64,000 nt of DNA from Nakamurella alba (lineage in GTDB: Bacteria; Actinomycetota; Actinomycetes; Mycobacteriales; Nakamurellaceae). The notes below the pieces were generated by a model. It was not told where the DNA came from, did no database searches, and was given only the letters and a program-made list of their open reading frames with translations. Below are positions 52,789 to 61,272 of this stretch, in pieces. The translations under genes were made by a program, and so were the position numbers. The DNA lies in the NCBI RefSeq assembly GCF_009707545.1, contig NZ_WLYK01000005.1:62001-126000 (forward strand), read 5' to 3'. How positions within the stretch are numbered: the first letter of the stretch is position 1; each line of letters starts with the position of its first letter.

Positions 52789-54885
52789 TCACAGAGCGGC
52801 CAGCACCTTGTCGAGCCGCACGGGCAGGTCTCGGATCCGCACGCCCACCGCGTCGTGGACGGCGGCGGTGACCGCGGCCGCGGTCCCGACGATGCCGATC
52901 TCCCCGATGCCCTTGGAGCCCATCGGGTTCAGGTGGTCGTCCTGTTCGTCGAGCCAGTGGACGTCGATGTCACCGATGTCGGCATTGGCGGCGATGTGGT
53001 AGTCCGCGAAGTTGTCGTTGACAGTGTCGCCGAACGCCGGATCCCACCGACCCTCCTCCAGCAGTGCCATCGACAGACCCATCGTCATCCCGCCGATCAA
53101 CTGCGACCGGGCCAGCCGCGGGTTGACCACCCGGCCGACGGCGAACGTGCCCAGGGCCCGCGGCACCCGGACCTCACCGGTGATCGTGTTGACCCGCGCT
53201 TCGACGAACTGTGCACCGTAGGCGAACCGGGCCAGCGCGGGTTGTGCCGAGAGCTCGTCGGTGGTGTCGGCCTCCGCCGACAGACCGTCGAACGGCACGG
53301 CGCCGCCGACTGCCGTCAGCCGGTCGCACAACTGCTCGCTCGCGCGCGTCACCGCCCGACCCCAGGAGGCAGTGCCGGACGAGCCCCCGGCGCCCGACGC
53401 CTGCGGCAGGGCGCTGGACCCGACGTGCATCCGAACCCGGTCGATCGGGACCTGCAGGGCATCGGCGGCGATCTGGCGCAGCACGGTGCGCGCACCCGTG
53501 CCGATGTCGGCGGCGGCGATCTCCACGTCGAAGGTGCCATCGGCACGGGCGGTCGCCCGCGCCGAGCTCGGCTGCTGGTAGGCCGGGTAGGTGGAACCGG
53601 CGACTCCGCGGCCGACCCGCCACGGACCGGTCCCCTGCGGCCTCGGCCGGGACCAGCCGAACAGCCGCGCGCCCTCCCGGAGGCACTCGACGTAGTGCCG
53701 ACTCGAGAACCGCAGCCCGCTGTCCGGGTCGGTCTCCGGCTCGTTGGCGATCCGCAGCTCGACCGGGTCCAGGCCGAGCTGCTCGGCCAGCTCGTCCATC
53801 GCCGCTTCGACCGCGAACATTCCCGGCGCCTCCCCGGGTGCGCGCAACCAGCGCGGGGTGGGCACATCGAGGCGTGACAGCCGGTGTGTGACCCGCCGGG
53901 CCGGCGCCGCATACATGTGCCGGGTGGATTCACCGGTCTGCTCGGCGAAGTCCAGCAGCCGCGAGCTCTGTTCGACCGTTTCGTGCACGATCGCGGTCAG
54001 CCGACCTGCGGCCGTGGCACCGAGGCGGACCCGTTGGATCGTCGGCGTGCGGTAGCCGACCAGATGAAAGGTCATCTCGCGGGTCAGTGTGACGGTGACC
54101 GGCCGATCGACCAGCCGGGCGGCGAGCAGGGCAAGGATCACGTTGGGCCGGGTCGTCCCCTTTGAACCGAACCCACCGCCGACGTGCTCCGAGTGCACGG
54201 TCACCGCCCCGGCTCCCAGCCCGAACGCCTGTGCCGCGGTCCGGCTCACCTCGGAGCTGTTCTGCGTCGAGTCGTACACCGTGGCCTGGTCCGCAGCGTC
54301 CCATCGGGCGGTGGTCGCGTGCGGTTCCATCGGAACGTTGTGCAGGTGCGGCGTCCGGTACTCCTGGTCGACGACCACGTCCGCCCGGGTCAGCCCGGCC
54401 TCGACATCGCCGGACTCGGTGTCGGTCGGGAAGCCCGCATTGAGCTCGTCCGGGACCACGAGATCCGGGTCATGGGCGGACAGCTGGACGTGGAACGGCT
54501 CGACGTCGTAGTCGATGCGCAGGGCCGCGGCTCCGGCCCGGGCGGCTTCCAGGGTCCGTCCGATCACCACCGCCACGGGACGACCGTGGTACTGCACCCG
54601 GTCGTCCTGCAGCACCATCAACTCGGCGTCGTCCACCTCGGTCAGCCGGTGTGCGTTGCCGTGCCACAGCACGTCGATCACCCCGGGGACGGCGGCGGCG
54701 GTCGCGGTGTCGACTTCGGTGATCCGGCCGCGGGCGACCGTCGACCCGACGATCCAGCCGTGGCAGGCCTCGTCGCGGACGAATTCCGCCGCGTACCGGG
54801 CTGCTCCGACGACCTTGTCACGGCCCTCCACCCGTTCGTACGCCGATCCCACAGCGTGCGGGCGACGCAGCTCGGCGCGTGTCAT
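52789..54885 (-). CDS. paoC: Molybdopterin-binding subunit of a PaoABC-like aldehyde/xanthine dehydrogenase
   Basis: A 698-residue catalytic subunit of the xanthine dehydrogenase family. It starts with [30 protein letters not shown]. Moco-binding motifs are [33 protein letters not shown] and SSGTASWG. The active-site Glu is in [15 protein letters not shown] near residue 650. The closest described complex is E. coli PaoABC (YagTSR), which oxidises aromatic aldehydes. No signal peptide is present. Its ATG overlaps the FAD subunit stop (ATGA). Substrate assignment is by family only. Confidence 0.9.
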   Translation of the reverse strand: MTRAELRRPHAVGSAYERVEGRDKVVGAARYAAEFVRDEACHGWIVGSTVARGRITEVDTATAAAVPGVIDVLWHGNAHRLTEVDDAELMVLQDDRVQYHGRPVAVVIGRTLEAARAGAAALRIDYDVEPFHVQLSAHDPDLVVPDELNAGFPTDTESGDVEAGLTRADVVVDQEYRTPHLHNVPMEPHATTARWDAADQATVYDSTQNSSEVSRTAAQAFGLGAGAVTVHSEHVGGGFGSKGTTRPNVILALLAARLVDRPVTVTLTREMTFHLVGYRTPTIQRVRLGATAAGRLTAIVHETVEQSSRLLDFAEQTGESTRHMYAAPARRVTHRLSRLDVPTPRWLRAPGEAPGMFAVEAAMDELAEQLGLDPVELRIANEPETDPDSGLRFSSRHYVECLREGARLFGWSRPRPQGTGPWRVGRGVAGSTYPAYQQPSSARATARADGTFDVEIAAADIGTGARTVLRQIAADALQVPIDRVRMHVGSSALPQASGAGGSSGTASWGRAVTRASEQLCDRLTAVGGAVPFDGLSAEADTTDELSAQPALARFAYGAQFVEARVNTITGEVRVPRALGTFAVGRVVNPRLARSQLIGGMTMGLSMALLEEGRWDPAFGDTVNDNFADYHIAANADIGDIDVHWLDEQDDHLNPMGSKGIGEIGIVGTAAAVTAAVHDAVGVRIRDLPVRLDKVLAAL

Positions 54886-55868
54886 CGGGCACCCCCGGCG
54901 AGTCCGCCCAAGGTGTCGGCCACCAGCCGGACGGTCAATGGCACCTTGAACGCGTTGTCCGGCAGCGGGTCCGCAGCGGCGAACTCGGCATTCAGGGCGT
55001 CGACGACCGAGTCGGTCGTCGGCGCGGTACCCCGCAGCACCGCCTCCGCGGTCCGCGCCCGCCACGGGCGCGGTGCCACGCCGCCGAGCGCGATGCGCAG
55101 GTCCACGGCCGTGGGGCCGTCCCAGCGGACCAGGACCGCGGTCGAGACCACCGCGAACGCGTAGGACGCCCGGTCGCGCACCTTCCGGTAGGTGGACCGG
55201 GTGCCGTCCACCAGCGGCGGGAGGTGGATGCCGGTCACCACTTCCCCGGCCCGCAGCGTGGTCTCCACCTGCGGGGTGTCACCGGGCAGCAGATACAGCT
55301 CCTCCAACGACAACCGGCGCCGGCCGGCCGGGCCCTGCACGTCCACCTCGGCATCGAGCGCCGCCAGCGCCACGGCCATGTCCGAGGGGTGGGTGGCGAT
55401 GCAGGAGGTCGAGGTGCCGAGCACGCCGAGCATGCGGTGCTCGCCGTTGCGGGCCGGGCAGCCCGATCCCGGGTCCCGCTTGTTGCAGGGTTTGCCGACG
55501 TCCATGAAGTACCCGCACCTGGTGCGCTGCAGCAGATTCCCGCCTGTCGTGGCCATGTTGCGCAGCTGGCCCGATGCCCCCGCCAGCAGTGCCTCTGCCA
55601 AGGCGGGGTAGTACCGACGGACCACCGGGTCGGCGGCCAGGTCGCTGTTCCGGACCATGGCGCCGACGTCCACCCCGCCGTGATCGTCCCGCACCACCCC
55701 GGTCAACGGCAGGTGCGAGACATCGACGACGATGTCGGGCTCCTCCGCTCCCAACTTCATCAGATCGACCAGATTGGTGCCGCCACCCAGCAGGCGCGCC
55801 CCCGACCGGCCGGCCAGCGCGACCGCCTGCTCCAGGTCGGTGGGACGTTCGTAGGTGAAGGTCCTCAT
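54882..55868 (-). CDS. paoB: FAD-binding subunit with extra iron-sulfur Cys motif (PaoB-like)
   Basis: A 328-residue subunit carrying electrons between the molybdenum and iron-sulfur subunits. It begins [20 protein letters not shown], followed by the FAD loop [17 protein letters not shown] and [21 protein letters not shown]. Cysteines in [15 protein letters not shown] and [10 protein letters not shown] match the additional [4Fe-4S] cluster known in E. coli PaoB. The C-terminal domain holds [31 protein letters not shown]. Four-base overlaps link it to both neighbours, so the three subunits are translated together. Confidence 0.9.
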   Translation of the reverse strand: MRTFTYERPTDLEQAVALAGRSGARLLGGGTNLVDLMKLGAEEPDIVVDVSHLPLTGVVRDDHGGVDVGAMVRNSDLAADPVVRRYYPALAEALLAGASGQLRNMATTGGNLLQRTRCGYFMDVGKPCNKRDPGSGCPARNGEHRMLGVLGTSTSCIATHPSDMAVALAALDAEVDVQGPAGRRRLSLEELYLLPGDTPQVETTLRAGEVVTGIHLPPLVDGTRSTYRKVRDRASYAFAVVSTAVLVRWDGPTAVDLRIALGGVAPRPWRARTAEAVLRGTAPTTDSVVDALNAEFAAADPLPDNAFKVPLTVRLVADTLGGLAGGAR

Positions 55869-56521
55869 CGGTTCGCCCCGTCCATCTGCGCCGGGACCCC
55901 CGGCGACGGCTCGGCGGGCGGGGCGGGCTCGGCGCCACCGGCCGAACGGTCCATGGCGGCCATCACCGCCGGCACGATGTGCGCGTACGCCCCGCACCGA
56001 CACAGGTTTCCGCTCATCCGCTCCCGGATCTCGGCGGCCTCCCACCGGGGTTCCGCGGCGACGTCCGGGGTGACCGCGCTCGGCCGGCCCTCGGCCAGCT
56101 CGGCCAACGCACCGACCGCCGAGCAGATCTGACCGGGTGTGCAGTAGCCGCACTGGAATGCGTCGTGGTCCAGGAACGCCTGCTGCACCGGGTGCAGGCG
56201 GTCACCGTCGGCCAACCCCTCCACCGTCGTCACCTCGCTGCCGGCGGCGCTCGCCGCCAGCAACAGGCAGCTGTTCACCCGGCGGCCGTCGACCAGGACT
56301 GTGCATGCGCCGCACTGCCCGCGGTCGCACCCCTTCTTCGACCCGGTCAGATCCAGGCGCTCACGCAGGGCATCCAGCAGCGTGGTCCGCGGGTCGAGGG
56401 TCAACTCGTGCCGGGTGCCGTTGATGGTCAGCACGGTGTGCACGCCACGATCGGGACCCGGGCGGGTCATCCGCCGTGAGTCGCTGTCGGCGGGGGCGGT
56501 GCCGTGCGGGTGTGGACTCAT
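55865..56521 (-). CDS. paoA: [2Fe-2S] subunit of PaoABC-like dehydrogenase
   Basis: A 218-residue electron-transfer subunit. A plant-type ferredoxin domain has the cluster motif [21 protein letters not shown] (in two parts, near residues 64-84). The C-terminal helical domain binds the second cluster with [11 protein letters not shown] and GNLCRCGAY. The first 30 residues are polar and carry no Tat signal, unlike E. coli PaoA, so the complex is probably cytoplasmic. ATG 56521 was chosen; an ATG 17 codons downstream is possible. It is the first gene of the operon. The PaoD/XdhC-type maturation factor is not in the window. Confidence 0.9.
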   Translation of the reverse strand: MSPHPHGTAPADSDSRRMTRPGPDRGVHTVLTINGTRHELTLDPRTTLLDALRERLDLTGSKKGCDRGQCGACTVLVDGRRVNSCLLLAASAAGSEVTTVEGLADGDRLHPVQQAFLDHDAFQCGYCTPGQICSAVGALAELAEGRPSAVTPDVAAEPRWEAAEIRERMSGNLCRCGAYAHIVPAVMAAMDRSAGGAEPAPPAEPSPGVPAQMDGANR

Positions 56522-56582
56522 GCCGTGGCGATCCCCGACACCCGCCGCCGGCAAACGGAAGGCTGCCCTTGCCCGGTCCGGG

Positions 56583-57158
56583 TCAGGCCTTGGCGGCGTC
56601 CTCCTCGTCGGCGTTGCGGCCCTCGTCGGGCTCGCGCTCCTTGCGGCGGAGCAGCCAGGCGGTGAGGCCCAGTACCAGGACCAGCGCCCCCAGGATCGCG
56701 ATCTCGCGCATGGAGTCGGAGAACTCCGCCCCCTTGCCGACGTCCTCCGCCGCCTTCACCGACAGCACCACGATCTCCTTGATCGAGGCGATGATGCCGA
56801 CGATCAGGAACGGTTCGGCGATGAGTTCACGGCGGGCGATGGTCGTCCGGACGGCGTAGAGCAACTCGACCACGATGAAGATGAGCAGCAGCAGATCGAG
56901 CACCGCGACCGCCGCGTTGCCGTTGGCGGCGTCGCCGGCGAACATGCTGCCGGTCTCCCGGACGGCCGCAACCAGCAGCGACACCGCCGTGACCACCAGC
57001 AGGATCGCGATGCCGATGTAGACGGCCGTCTCCGCCCACTCCAGGATCCGGTTGCCGATCCGGATGTGCGCCGGCGCCTCCGCCTCGTCGCCCTCCCCAC
57101 CCTCGTTGCGCGGCCAGGTGCCACCTCTTCCGGGTCGGCGACGGTTCCGGTCGGTCAT
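56583..57158 (-). CDS. PsiE-like phosphate-starvation-inducible family membrane protein
   Basis: A 191-residue membrane protein with an N-terminal polar segment of 45 residues, four hydrophobic helices (AVYIGIAILLVVTAVSLLVAAV, AAVAVLDLLLLIFIVVELLYAV, FLIVGIIASIKEIVVLSVKAA, EIAILGALVLVLGLTAWLL) and a charged tail. The pattern VELLYAVRTTIARRE...EPFLIVGIIASIKEIVV matches the PsiE family. Function is not known. ATG 57158 follows a weak purine stretch. It is 61 bases downstream of the paoA start on the same strand but upstream in orientation to nothing else. A palindrome at 57228 lies 69 bases upstream. Confidence 0.82.
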   Translation of the reverse strand: MTDRNRRRPGRGGTWPRNEGGEGDEAEAPAHIRIGNRILEWAETAVYIGIAILLVVTAVSLLVAAVRETGSMFAGDAANGNAAVAVLDLLLLIFIVVELLYAVRTTIARRELIAEPFLIVGIIASIKEIVVLSVKAAEDVGKGAEFSDSMREIAILGALVLVLGLTAWLLRRKEREPDEGRNADEEDAAKA

Positions 57159-57227
57159 CTCCGCATCCTGCACGAGCACGCCGGTTCCCGCCGGGGTCGC
57201 GACCCACGCCCGGGTCCTGGTTCCCAC

Positions 57228-57241
57228 GTTCCAGCTGGAAC
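57228..57241. repeat. GTTCCAGCTGGAAC palindrome upstream of the PsiE-like gene
   Basis: A perfect copy of the dispersed palindrome, extended by one base on each side to 16 bp. It lies upstream of the minus-strand PsiE-like gene and at the edge of the second composite repeat cluster. Confidence 0.85.
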
Positions 57242-57303
57242 GCGTGTCGGCGATCCGTGAGGGGTCGGCCGCCCGGGCCCGTCCCGACCGGACTCGACTT
57301 CCC

Positions 57304-57708
57304 GGTCCCCTCAACCACACTCTCACTGTCGCTGAAAGGACCGTGAAGAGTGGCACCTTCCCTTCGGCGCCTTCCCTGGCCCGTCGGCCACATCCGCCCG
57401 GCCGCCGAACCCGCCACGACTCCGAACCTCGTCCGGGGCGCAGTTCACCCCGACCGGCCACCCACGAACCGCAAGGTCCCGACTTCCGGGTCCCTTCAGC
57501 CACACTCACTGTCGCTGAAAGGACCGTGAAGAGTGGCACCTCCCTTTCGGCGCCTTCCCTGGCCCGTCGGCCACATCCGCCCGGCCGCCGAACCCGCCAC
57601 GACTCCGAACCTCGTCCGGGGCGCAGTTCACCCCGACCGGCCACCCACGAACCGCAAGGTCCCGACTTCCGGGTCCCCTCAGCCACACTCACTGTCACTG
57701 AAGGGACC
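57304..57708. repeat. Cluster 2 of the 37-bp hairpin / 183-bp composite repeat
   Basis: Two nearly identical tandem units of 183 bp occupy 57323-57505 and 57506-57688. Hairpins of the type GGTCCCTTCAGCCACACT then CACTGTCGCTGAAAGGACC lie at 57304-57342, 57489-57525 and 57672-57708. Inside each unit are CGGCCACATCCGCCCGGCCG and GGGGCGCAGTTCACCCCGAC, which match diverged copies at 4010-4060 and 4180-4200. The units are open in more than one frame but show no start, ribosome binding site or family match, so I regard them as non-coding. Confidence 0.9.
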
Positions 57709-57738
57709 GCAACGACAGGCACCGACACCCCGCCCCAC

Positions 57739-57752
57739 GTTCCAGCTGGAAC
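57739..57752. repeat. GTTCCAGCTGGAAC palindrome after the lipase-like gene
   Basis: A perfect copy with flanking C and G (57738-57753), ten bases after the stop of the minus-strand lipase-like gene. Its position suggests a 3'-end element. Confidence 0.85.
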
Positions 57753-57762
57753 GCCCACCCCC

Positions 57763-60249
57763 TCAGACCGGCGGGTACGCCGGCCAATCGGCATCGAGGC
57801 GGCGGTCGGAGAGGTAGCGGACGACAGCCGGCCAGACGGGATCGCGGTAGTAGGAACCGTGCCCGAGCGGGCCGGCGGTCGGCGCGAGCATGGGATCGAC
57901 GGGCACCGGGTCGAGCAGGACCACCTCCCGGCCGCAGATCCGCACCGGCGGATCCCGCCGCAGCTCGTCGGCCACCCGCGCCGCCTCGGGACCACCTGCA
58001 CCAGCACCAGCACCAGCACTGCCCAGCCACCGCAGGGACGTCGGGGTCCCGCCTTGCGACCGGCCGTAGGAGAAGACCGGCCCGCCGATGGGGTCCGTCT
58101 CCCGTACCAGCGAGATCCAGCCCTCCGGCTCGGTCACCGGCCCGCCCGGCTGCAACGGCCGCAGCCCGACGAGCACCTCGCGCAGCACCCGCTCGTTGAC
58201 GTATGCCGGGAACGCCCGCGAGTAGGCGAACTGCAGCTGCGACCCGAAGGTCAGCAGCGACAACCGCTTCCGGACCGCCGGCGACAACCGGGTCAGCGCG
58301 GCGACGGTCAGCAGACTGCCCTGGCTGTGTGCGGCCAGCACCAGCCGGACGTCGTCGCCGTCCGGCAGTCCTGCTCCGGTGTCCGGGTCCGCACCGAGGT
58401 GGTGGTGGATCCGCCGGCGCAGGGTGTCGATGGCCCGGGCGGTGTACGGCGGCGGCACCAGCGGGTGCGCGGCGCGCGGCCAGAAGGCGATCACGTCCCA
58501 GATGACGTTCGCGCCCCGCCGCACCCCCTGCGCCCGCAGCCCGGCCCGACCCAGGTACAGCAGGCCGAGCCCCACGCCGAGCAGCACGAGCGTGCCGAGC
58601 ACCGCCATCGGGTCCGGGGTCTCCGGCGCCGGCTCGCGCGCCGTCAACCAGGAGAAGGCCGGACTGCGGATCCACCGGCTCACCGGCTCCAGCCAGCCCG
58701 CCCACCCCGGCACGACCTCGCCCCTCCACGGCGCCGCGACCGTTCCCGCCGCGCCGGCCGTGGTCAGCACGATCCCGGCCGCGGCGAACACCGCCAGCAC
58801 CGCCTGCACCACGTACTTCAGCCGGGCCAGGAACCAGGCCGTGGCGAGCCCCCGGATCGACGACGCCTCGGCGGTCCGGCGGTCGTCCGGGTCCTTGGCC
58901 GTGCCGAAGAAGGCCGGCTGCTGCGCCCAGGCCACCTCGGCCCGCAGCCGACGGCCGGAGGCCAGCTTCACCGCGATCACAACCAGCCCGATGACCACCA
59001 CCAGCAGCGCCGTCAGTCCCCACGCGTGCGCGGTGCGGACGAACACCGCCGGCAACTCCGGACCGCCGGCGCCGAGCCCGAGCACCCGGTTCACTCCGTA
59101 GACCAGCGCCGCGCCGAAGCCGACGCCCAGCAGCACGCCCACCGGGGCGACCACCGCCGCGCCCATCCCGGCCAGGTACCGCCGCACCGGCGCCGCGCCC
59201 GCCTCCCCCGCCGTCGCGGCGGCCAGCAGCCCGGTCGCCAGCAGCAGGACGAGCATCCCCATCAGGGCGAGGGCCATCAGCGGCAGCACCAGGTCGCGGA
59301 ACCCCGGGAACACACCGGGGCCGGCGGGATCCGGCCGCTCCGGCAACGACACCCGGGCCAAGGTGATCACCGCGCCGACCGCCGCCACCACCCCGGCCAC
59401 CAGCAGCAGCCAACTCAGCACACTCAGCCGCAGGTCACGGGAGCGATTGCGGTGCAACGGGTTCCCGGTCACCGCCACCAACAGGACCGCGGCGCCCAGG
59501 ACGATCCAGGACCCGGTGCCGAGCGGTCCGGAGCCGGCCAGGGCGCCGCCGAGCACACCGACCACCCCGCACGAGGCCGCCGCGTGCAGCAGCTGCAGCC
59601 GGAAGGTGTCGTTGTCGCCGTAGGCGAACTCGTCGGCGGCCAACCGGCTGGTGCGGGCGAGCGGGTCGTCCACCGGAGGTCCCGATCCGGCCCCGGACGA
59701 GCGCACCCGACGCGAGCCGCCGCCGCCGAACCAGATCAGCAAAGGCACCAACGCCCCGGTCAGCACCATCGCGGCGATGATCCAGCCACGGGCACATCCC
59801 GAGGTGGTGCACACCGGGTCGGTGCCGCTGCGGATCCACTGCCAGGCCAGCTGGTCGATCCCGGCCTCGGCGACGGCCAGGGTCAGCGTGACGGTCAACA
59901 GGATCCCGAGTCCGCGCAGCGCCGCCTCGGCGACCACCCGGAGCATCCTGGACATCCCGGACCGCGCGGCCGGCAGCATGAAGTGGGCGGCATTGACCAG
60001 GCCGAACGGCACGGACAGCAGCCAGAACGCGGTCTTCCACGAGCCGGAGGTCAACTGTCCCCAGTGGTAGGCCTCGACGATCTCGCCGTCCGGCCCGCGC
60101 AGCTCCTGCCCGGCCGGATCGACGGCCCGGAAGAACCGGGTGCGCTCGTCCCCCGCGACCTGACGCACCAGTGGCGCGTCCAGCAGCTGGTCCGGCGGCG
60201 TCCCGCTGACGCCGTGGATGCGCAGTTCGATCACCTGCGGTGCGGTCAT
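57763..60249 (-). CDS. Lipase-like alpha/beta-hydrolase fused to a polytopic membrane domain
   Basis: An 828-residue protein. The N-terminus VIELRIHGVSGTPPDQLLDAP is an esterase-like strand with oxyanion segment. About eight to ten hydrophobic helices follow (residues 85-560). The C-terminal part returns to a hydrolase fold with the nucleophile elbow LVLAAHSQGSLLTVAALTRL (Ser in HSQGS) and SLLTFGSQLQFAYSRAFPAYV. A late Asp and a His (HGSYYRDPVW) could complete the triad. The catalytic fold is thus split by a membrane insert. Substrate unknown, perhaps a lipid. ATG 60249 is the start; no partner gene is on this strand nearby. Confidence 0.75.
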   Translation of the reverse strand: MTAPQVIELRIHGVSGTPPDQLLDAPLVRQVAGDERTRFFRAVDPAGQELRGPDGEIVEAYHWGQLTSGSWKTAFWLLSVPFGLVNAAHFMLPAARSGMSRMLRVVAEAALRGLGILLTVTLTLAVAEAGIDQLAWQWIRSGTDPVCTTSGCARGWIIAAMVLTGALVPLLIWFGGGGSRRVRSSGAGSGPPVDDPLARTSRLAADEFAYGDNDTFRLQLLHAAASCGVVGVLGGALAGSGPLGTGSWIVLGAAVLLVAVTGNPLHRNRSRDLRLSVLSWLLLVAGVVAAVGAVITLARVSLPERPDPAGPGVFPGFRDLVLPLMALALMGMLVLLLATGLLAAATAGEAGAAPVRRYLAGMGAAVVAPVGVLLGVGFGAALVYGVNRVLGLGAGGPELPAVFVRTAHAWGLTALLVVVIGLVVIAVKLASGRRLRAEVAWAQQPAFFGTAKDPDDRRTAEASSIRGLATAWFLARLKYVVQAVLAVFAAAGIVLTTAGAAGTVAAPWRGEVVPGWAGWLEPVSRWIRSPAFSWLTAREPAPETPDPMAVLGTLVLLGVGLGLLYLGRAGLRAQGVRRGANVIWDVIAFWPRAAHPLVPPPYTARAIDTLRRRIHHHLGADPDTGAGLPDGDDVRLVLAAHSQGSLLTVAALTRLSPAVRKRLSLLTFGSQLQFAYSRAFPAYVNERVLREVLVGLRPLQPGGPVTEPEGWISLVRETDPIGGPVFSYGRSQGGTPTSLRWLGSAGAGAGAGGPEAARVADELRRDPPVRICGREVVLLDPVPVDPMLAPTAGPLGHGSYYRDPVWPAVVRYLSDRRLDADWPAYPPV

Positions 60250-60429
60250 CACCAGGAGAGGATCCGCCGCAGCGCCTGATGCACGAGCTGCGCCGAACGG
60301 GTGAACTCGGGATCCGGACGTCGATGCTGTCGATTCCGGGCGGGGCCCGATCGACGCGTTGTCGAGCGGCCCGGAAGATGGTTCCGGCCGGCACCCGTGG
60401 CCGAGGCCACCCGAGACAAGGAGCACCCC

Positions 60430-60828
60430 ATGCCCCAGTACCTGATGTACGCGACCGGCGACGACTCCGTCCCCACCCCGCCGCCCACCCCGGAGCTGAT
60501 GGCCGAGATGGGCCGGTTCTCCGAGGAGGCGACCAAGGCCGGCGTGCTGCTGGCCACCGGCGGATTCGCACCCAGCGCCACCGAGACCCGCGTGCAGCTC
60601 GACGCATCCGGTGACGCCACCGTGCTCGACGGCCCCTACGCCGAGGCCAAGGAACTGATCGGCGGCTGGGCGCTGATGGAGTGCCGAGACATCGACGAGG
60701 CGGTCGAGTACGCCAAGCGCTTCCTGCGCATCGCCGGCCCGGGCGAGTCCCGGATCCGGCAGGTCTTCGGCCCGGGCGTGGTGGCCTTCGGGACCCCGCA
60801 GGAGATCCCCGGCTTCCCACAGGGCTGA
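60430..60828 (+). CDS. YCII/DGPF-domain protein (ECF42-linked)
   Basis: A 132-residue protein beginning MPQYLMYATGDDS, with the DGPY(A)-type signature in LDGPYAEAKELIGGWALMECRDIDEA. It is a paralogue of the product at 35347. ATG 60430 is preceded by ACAAGGAGCACC, a good ribosome binding site. Downstream lie a VOC-fold gene (43 bases) and an ECF42 sigma factor, so the three form one operon and the DGPF protein is a likely partner or target of that sigma factor. Confidence 0.9.
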   Translation: MPQYLMYATGDDSVPTPPPTPELMAEMGRFSEEATKAGVLLATGGFAPSATETRVQLDASGDATVLDGPYAEAKELIGGWALMECRDIDEAVEYAKRFLRIAGPGESRIRQVFGPGVVAFGTPQEIPGFPQG

Positions 60829-60858
60829 GCAGCCCTGACCGGGTCGAGAGGCATGGCC

Positions 60859-60864
60859 TACCGT
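60859..60864 (+). promoter_or_regulatory. Candidate -10 hexamer of an internal leaderless promoter (VOC gene)
   Basis: TACCGT is six bases before ATG 60871. The spacing equals that at 2696, 6229 and 11323, so the VOC-sigma pair may have its own promoter inside the operon. Confidence 0.35.
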
Positions 60865-60870
60865 GGGGCC

Positions 60871-61272
60871 ATGCATCTCGACCTGGTCGCCGTGATCGTC
60901 CCCGACTACGACGTGGCCATCGACTTCTACGTCAGGGTATTGGGTTTCGAGCTCGCCGAGGACTCACCGGCGGAGACGAACGACGGCCGGCCCAAGCGCT
61001 GGGTGGTGGTCCGGCCGCCAGGTGGCGGCACCGGGCTGCTGCTCGCGCTGGCCGACGGGGACAAGCAGGCGGCCGCGGTCGGCGACCAGTTCGCCGGCCG
61101 GGTCGGTCTGTTCCTCCGGGTGGACGAGTTCGACCGGACCTACGACCGGATGGTCGCCGCCGGGGTGCGGTTCCACTCGGCCCCGCGACTCGAGGAGTAC
61201 GGGTCGGTCGCCGTGTTCGAGGACGTGGCGGGCAACAAGTGGGACCTGCTCGGGCCGCGACCCGGCGCGTGA
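60871..61272 (+). CDS. VOC (glyoxalase/bleomycin resistance) superfamily protein
   Basis: A 133-residue protein of the vicinal oxygen chelate fold. It begins MHLDLVAVIVPDYDVAIDFYVRVLGFELAED and ends SVAVFEDVAGNKWDLLGP, whose Glu/Asp and His-region residues can bind a metal. The reaction is not predictable: such domains serve as glyoxalases, dioxygenases or resistance proteins. The ATG 61272-side stop overlaps the sigma factor GTG (GTGA). ATG 60871 was preferred because of the six-base spacing from a -10-like box; ATG 60853 is possible. Confidence 0.88.
   Translation: MHLDLVAVIVPDYDVAIDFYVRVLGFELAEDSPAETNDGRPKRWVVVRPPGGGTGLLLALADGDKQAAAVGDQFAGRVGLFLRVDEFDRTYDRMVAAGVRFHSAPRLEEYGSVAVFEDVAGNKWDLLGPRPGA

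Noticed and set aside
50704-53877. A 1057-residue plus-strand ORF over the GH5 and paoC region
   Set aside because: It is antisense to two clear gene families, has no domain pattern, and is rich in Arg, Gly and His, as expected for a shadow frame in high-GC DNA.
57323-57688. Two identical 60-residue minus-strand ORFs in the tandem repeat
   Set aside because: They arise from the 183-bp repeat period; no ribosome binding site or known family supports translation.
57052-60279. A 1075-residue plus-strand ORF over the repeat cluster and lipase-like gene
   Set aside because: It is antisense to a gene with catalytic motifs and crosses non-coding repeats; composition is that of a shadow frame.
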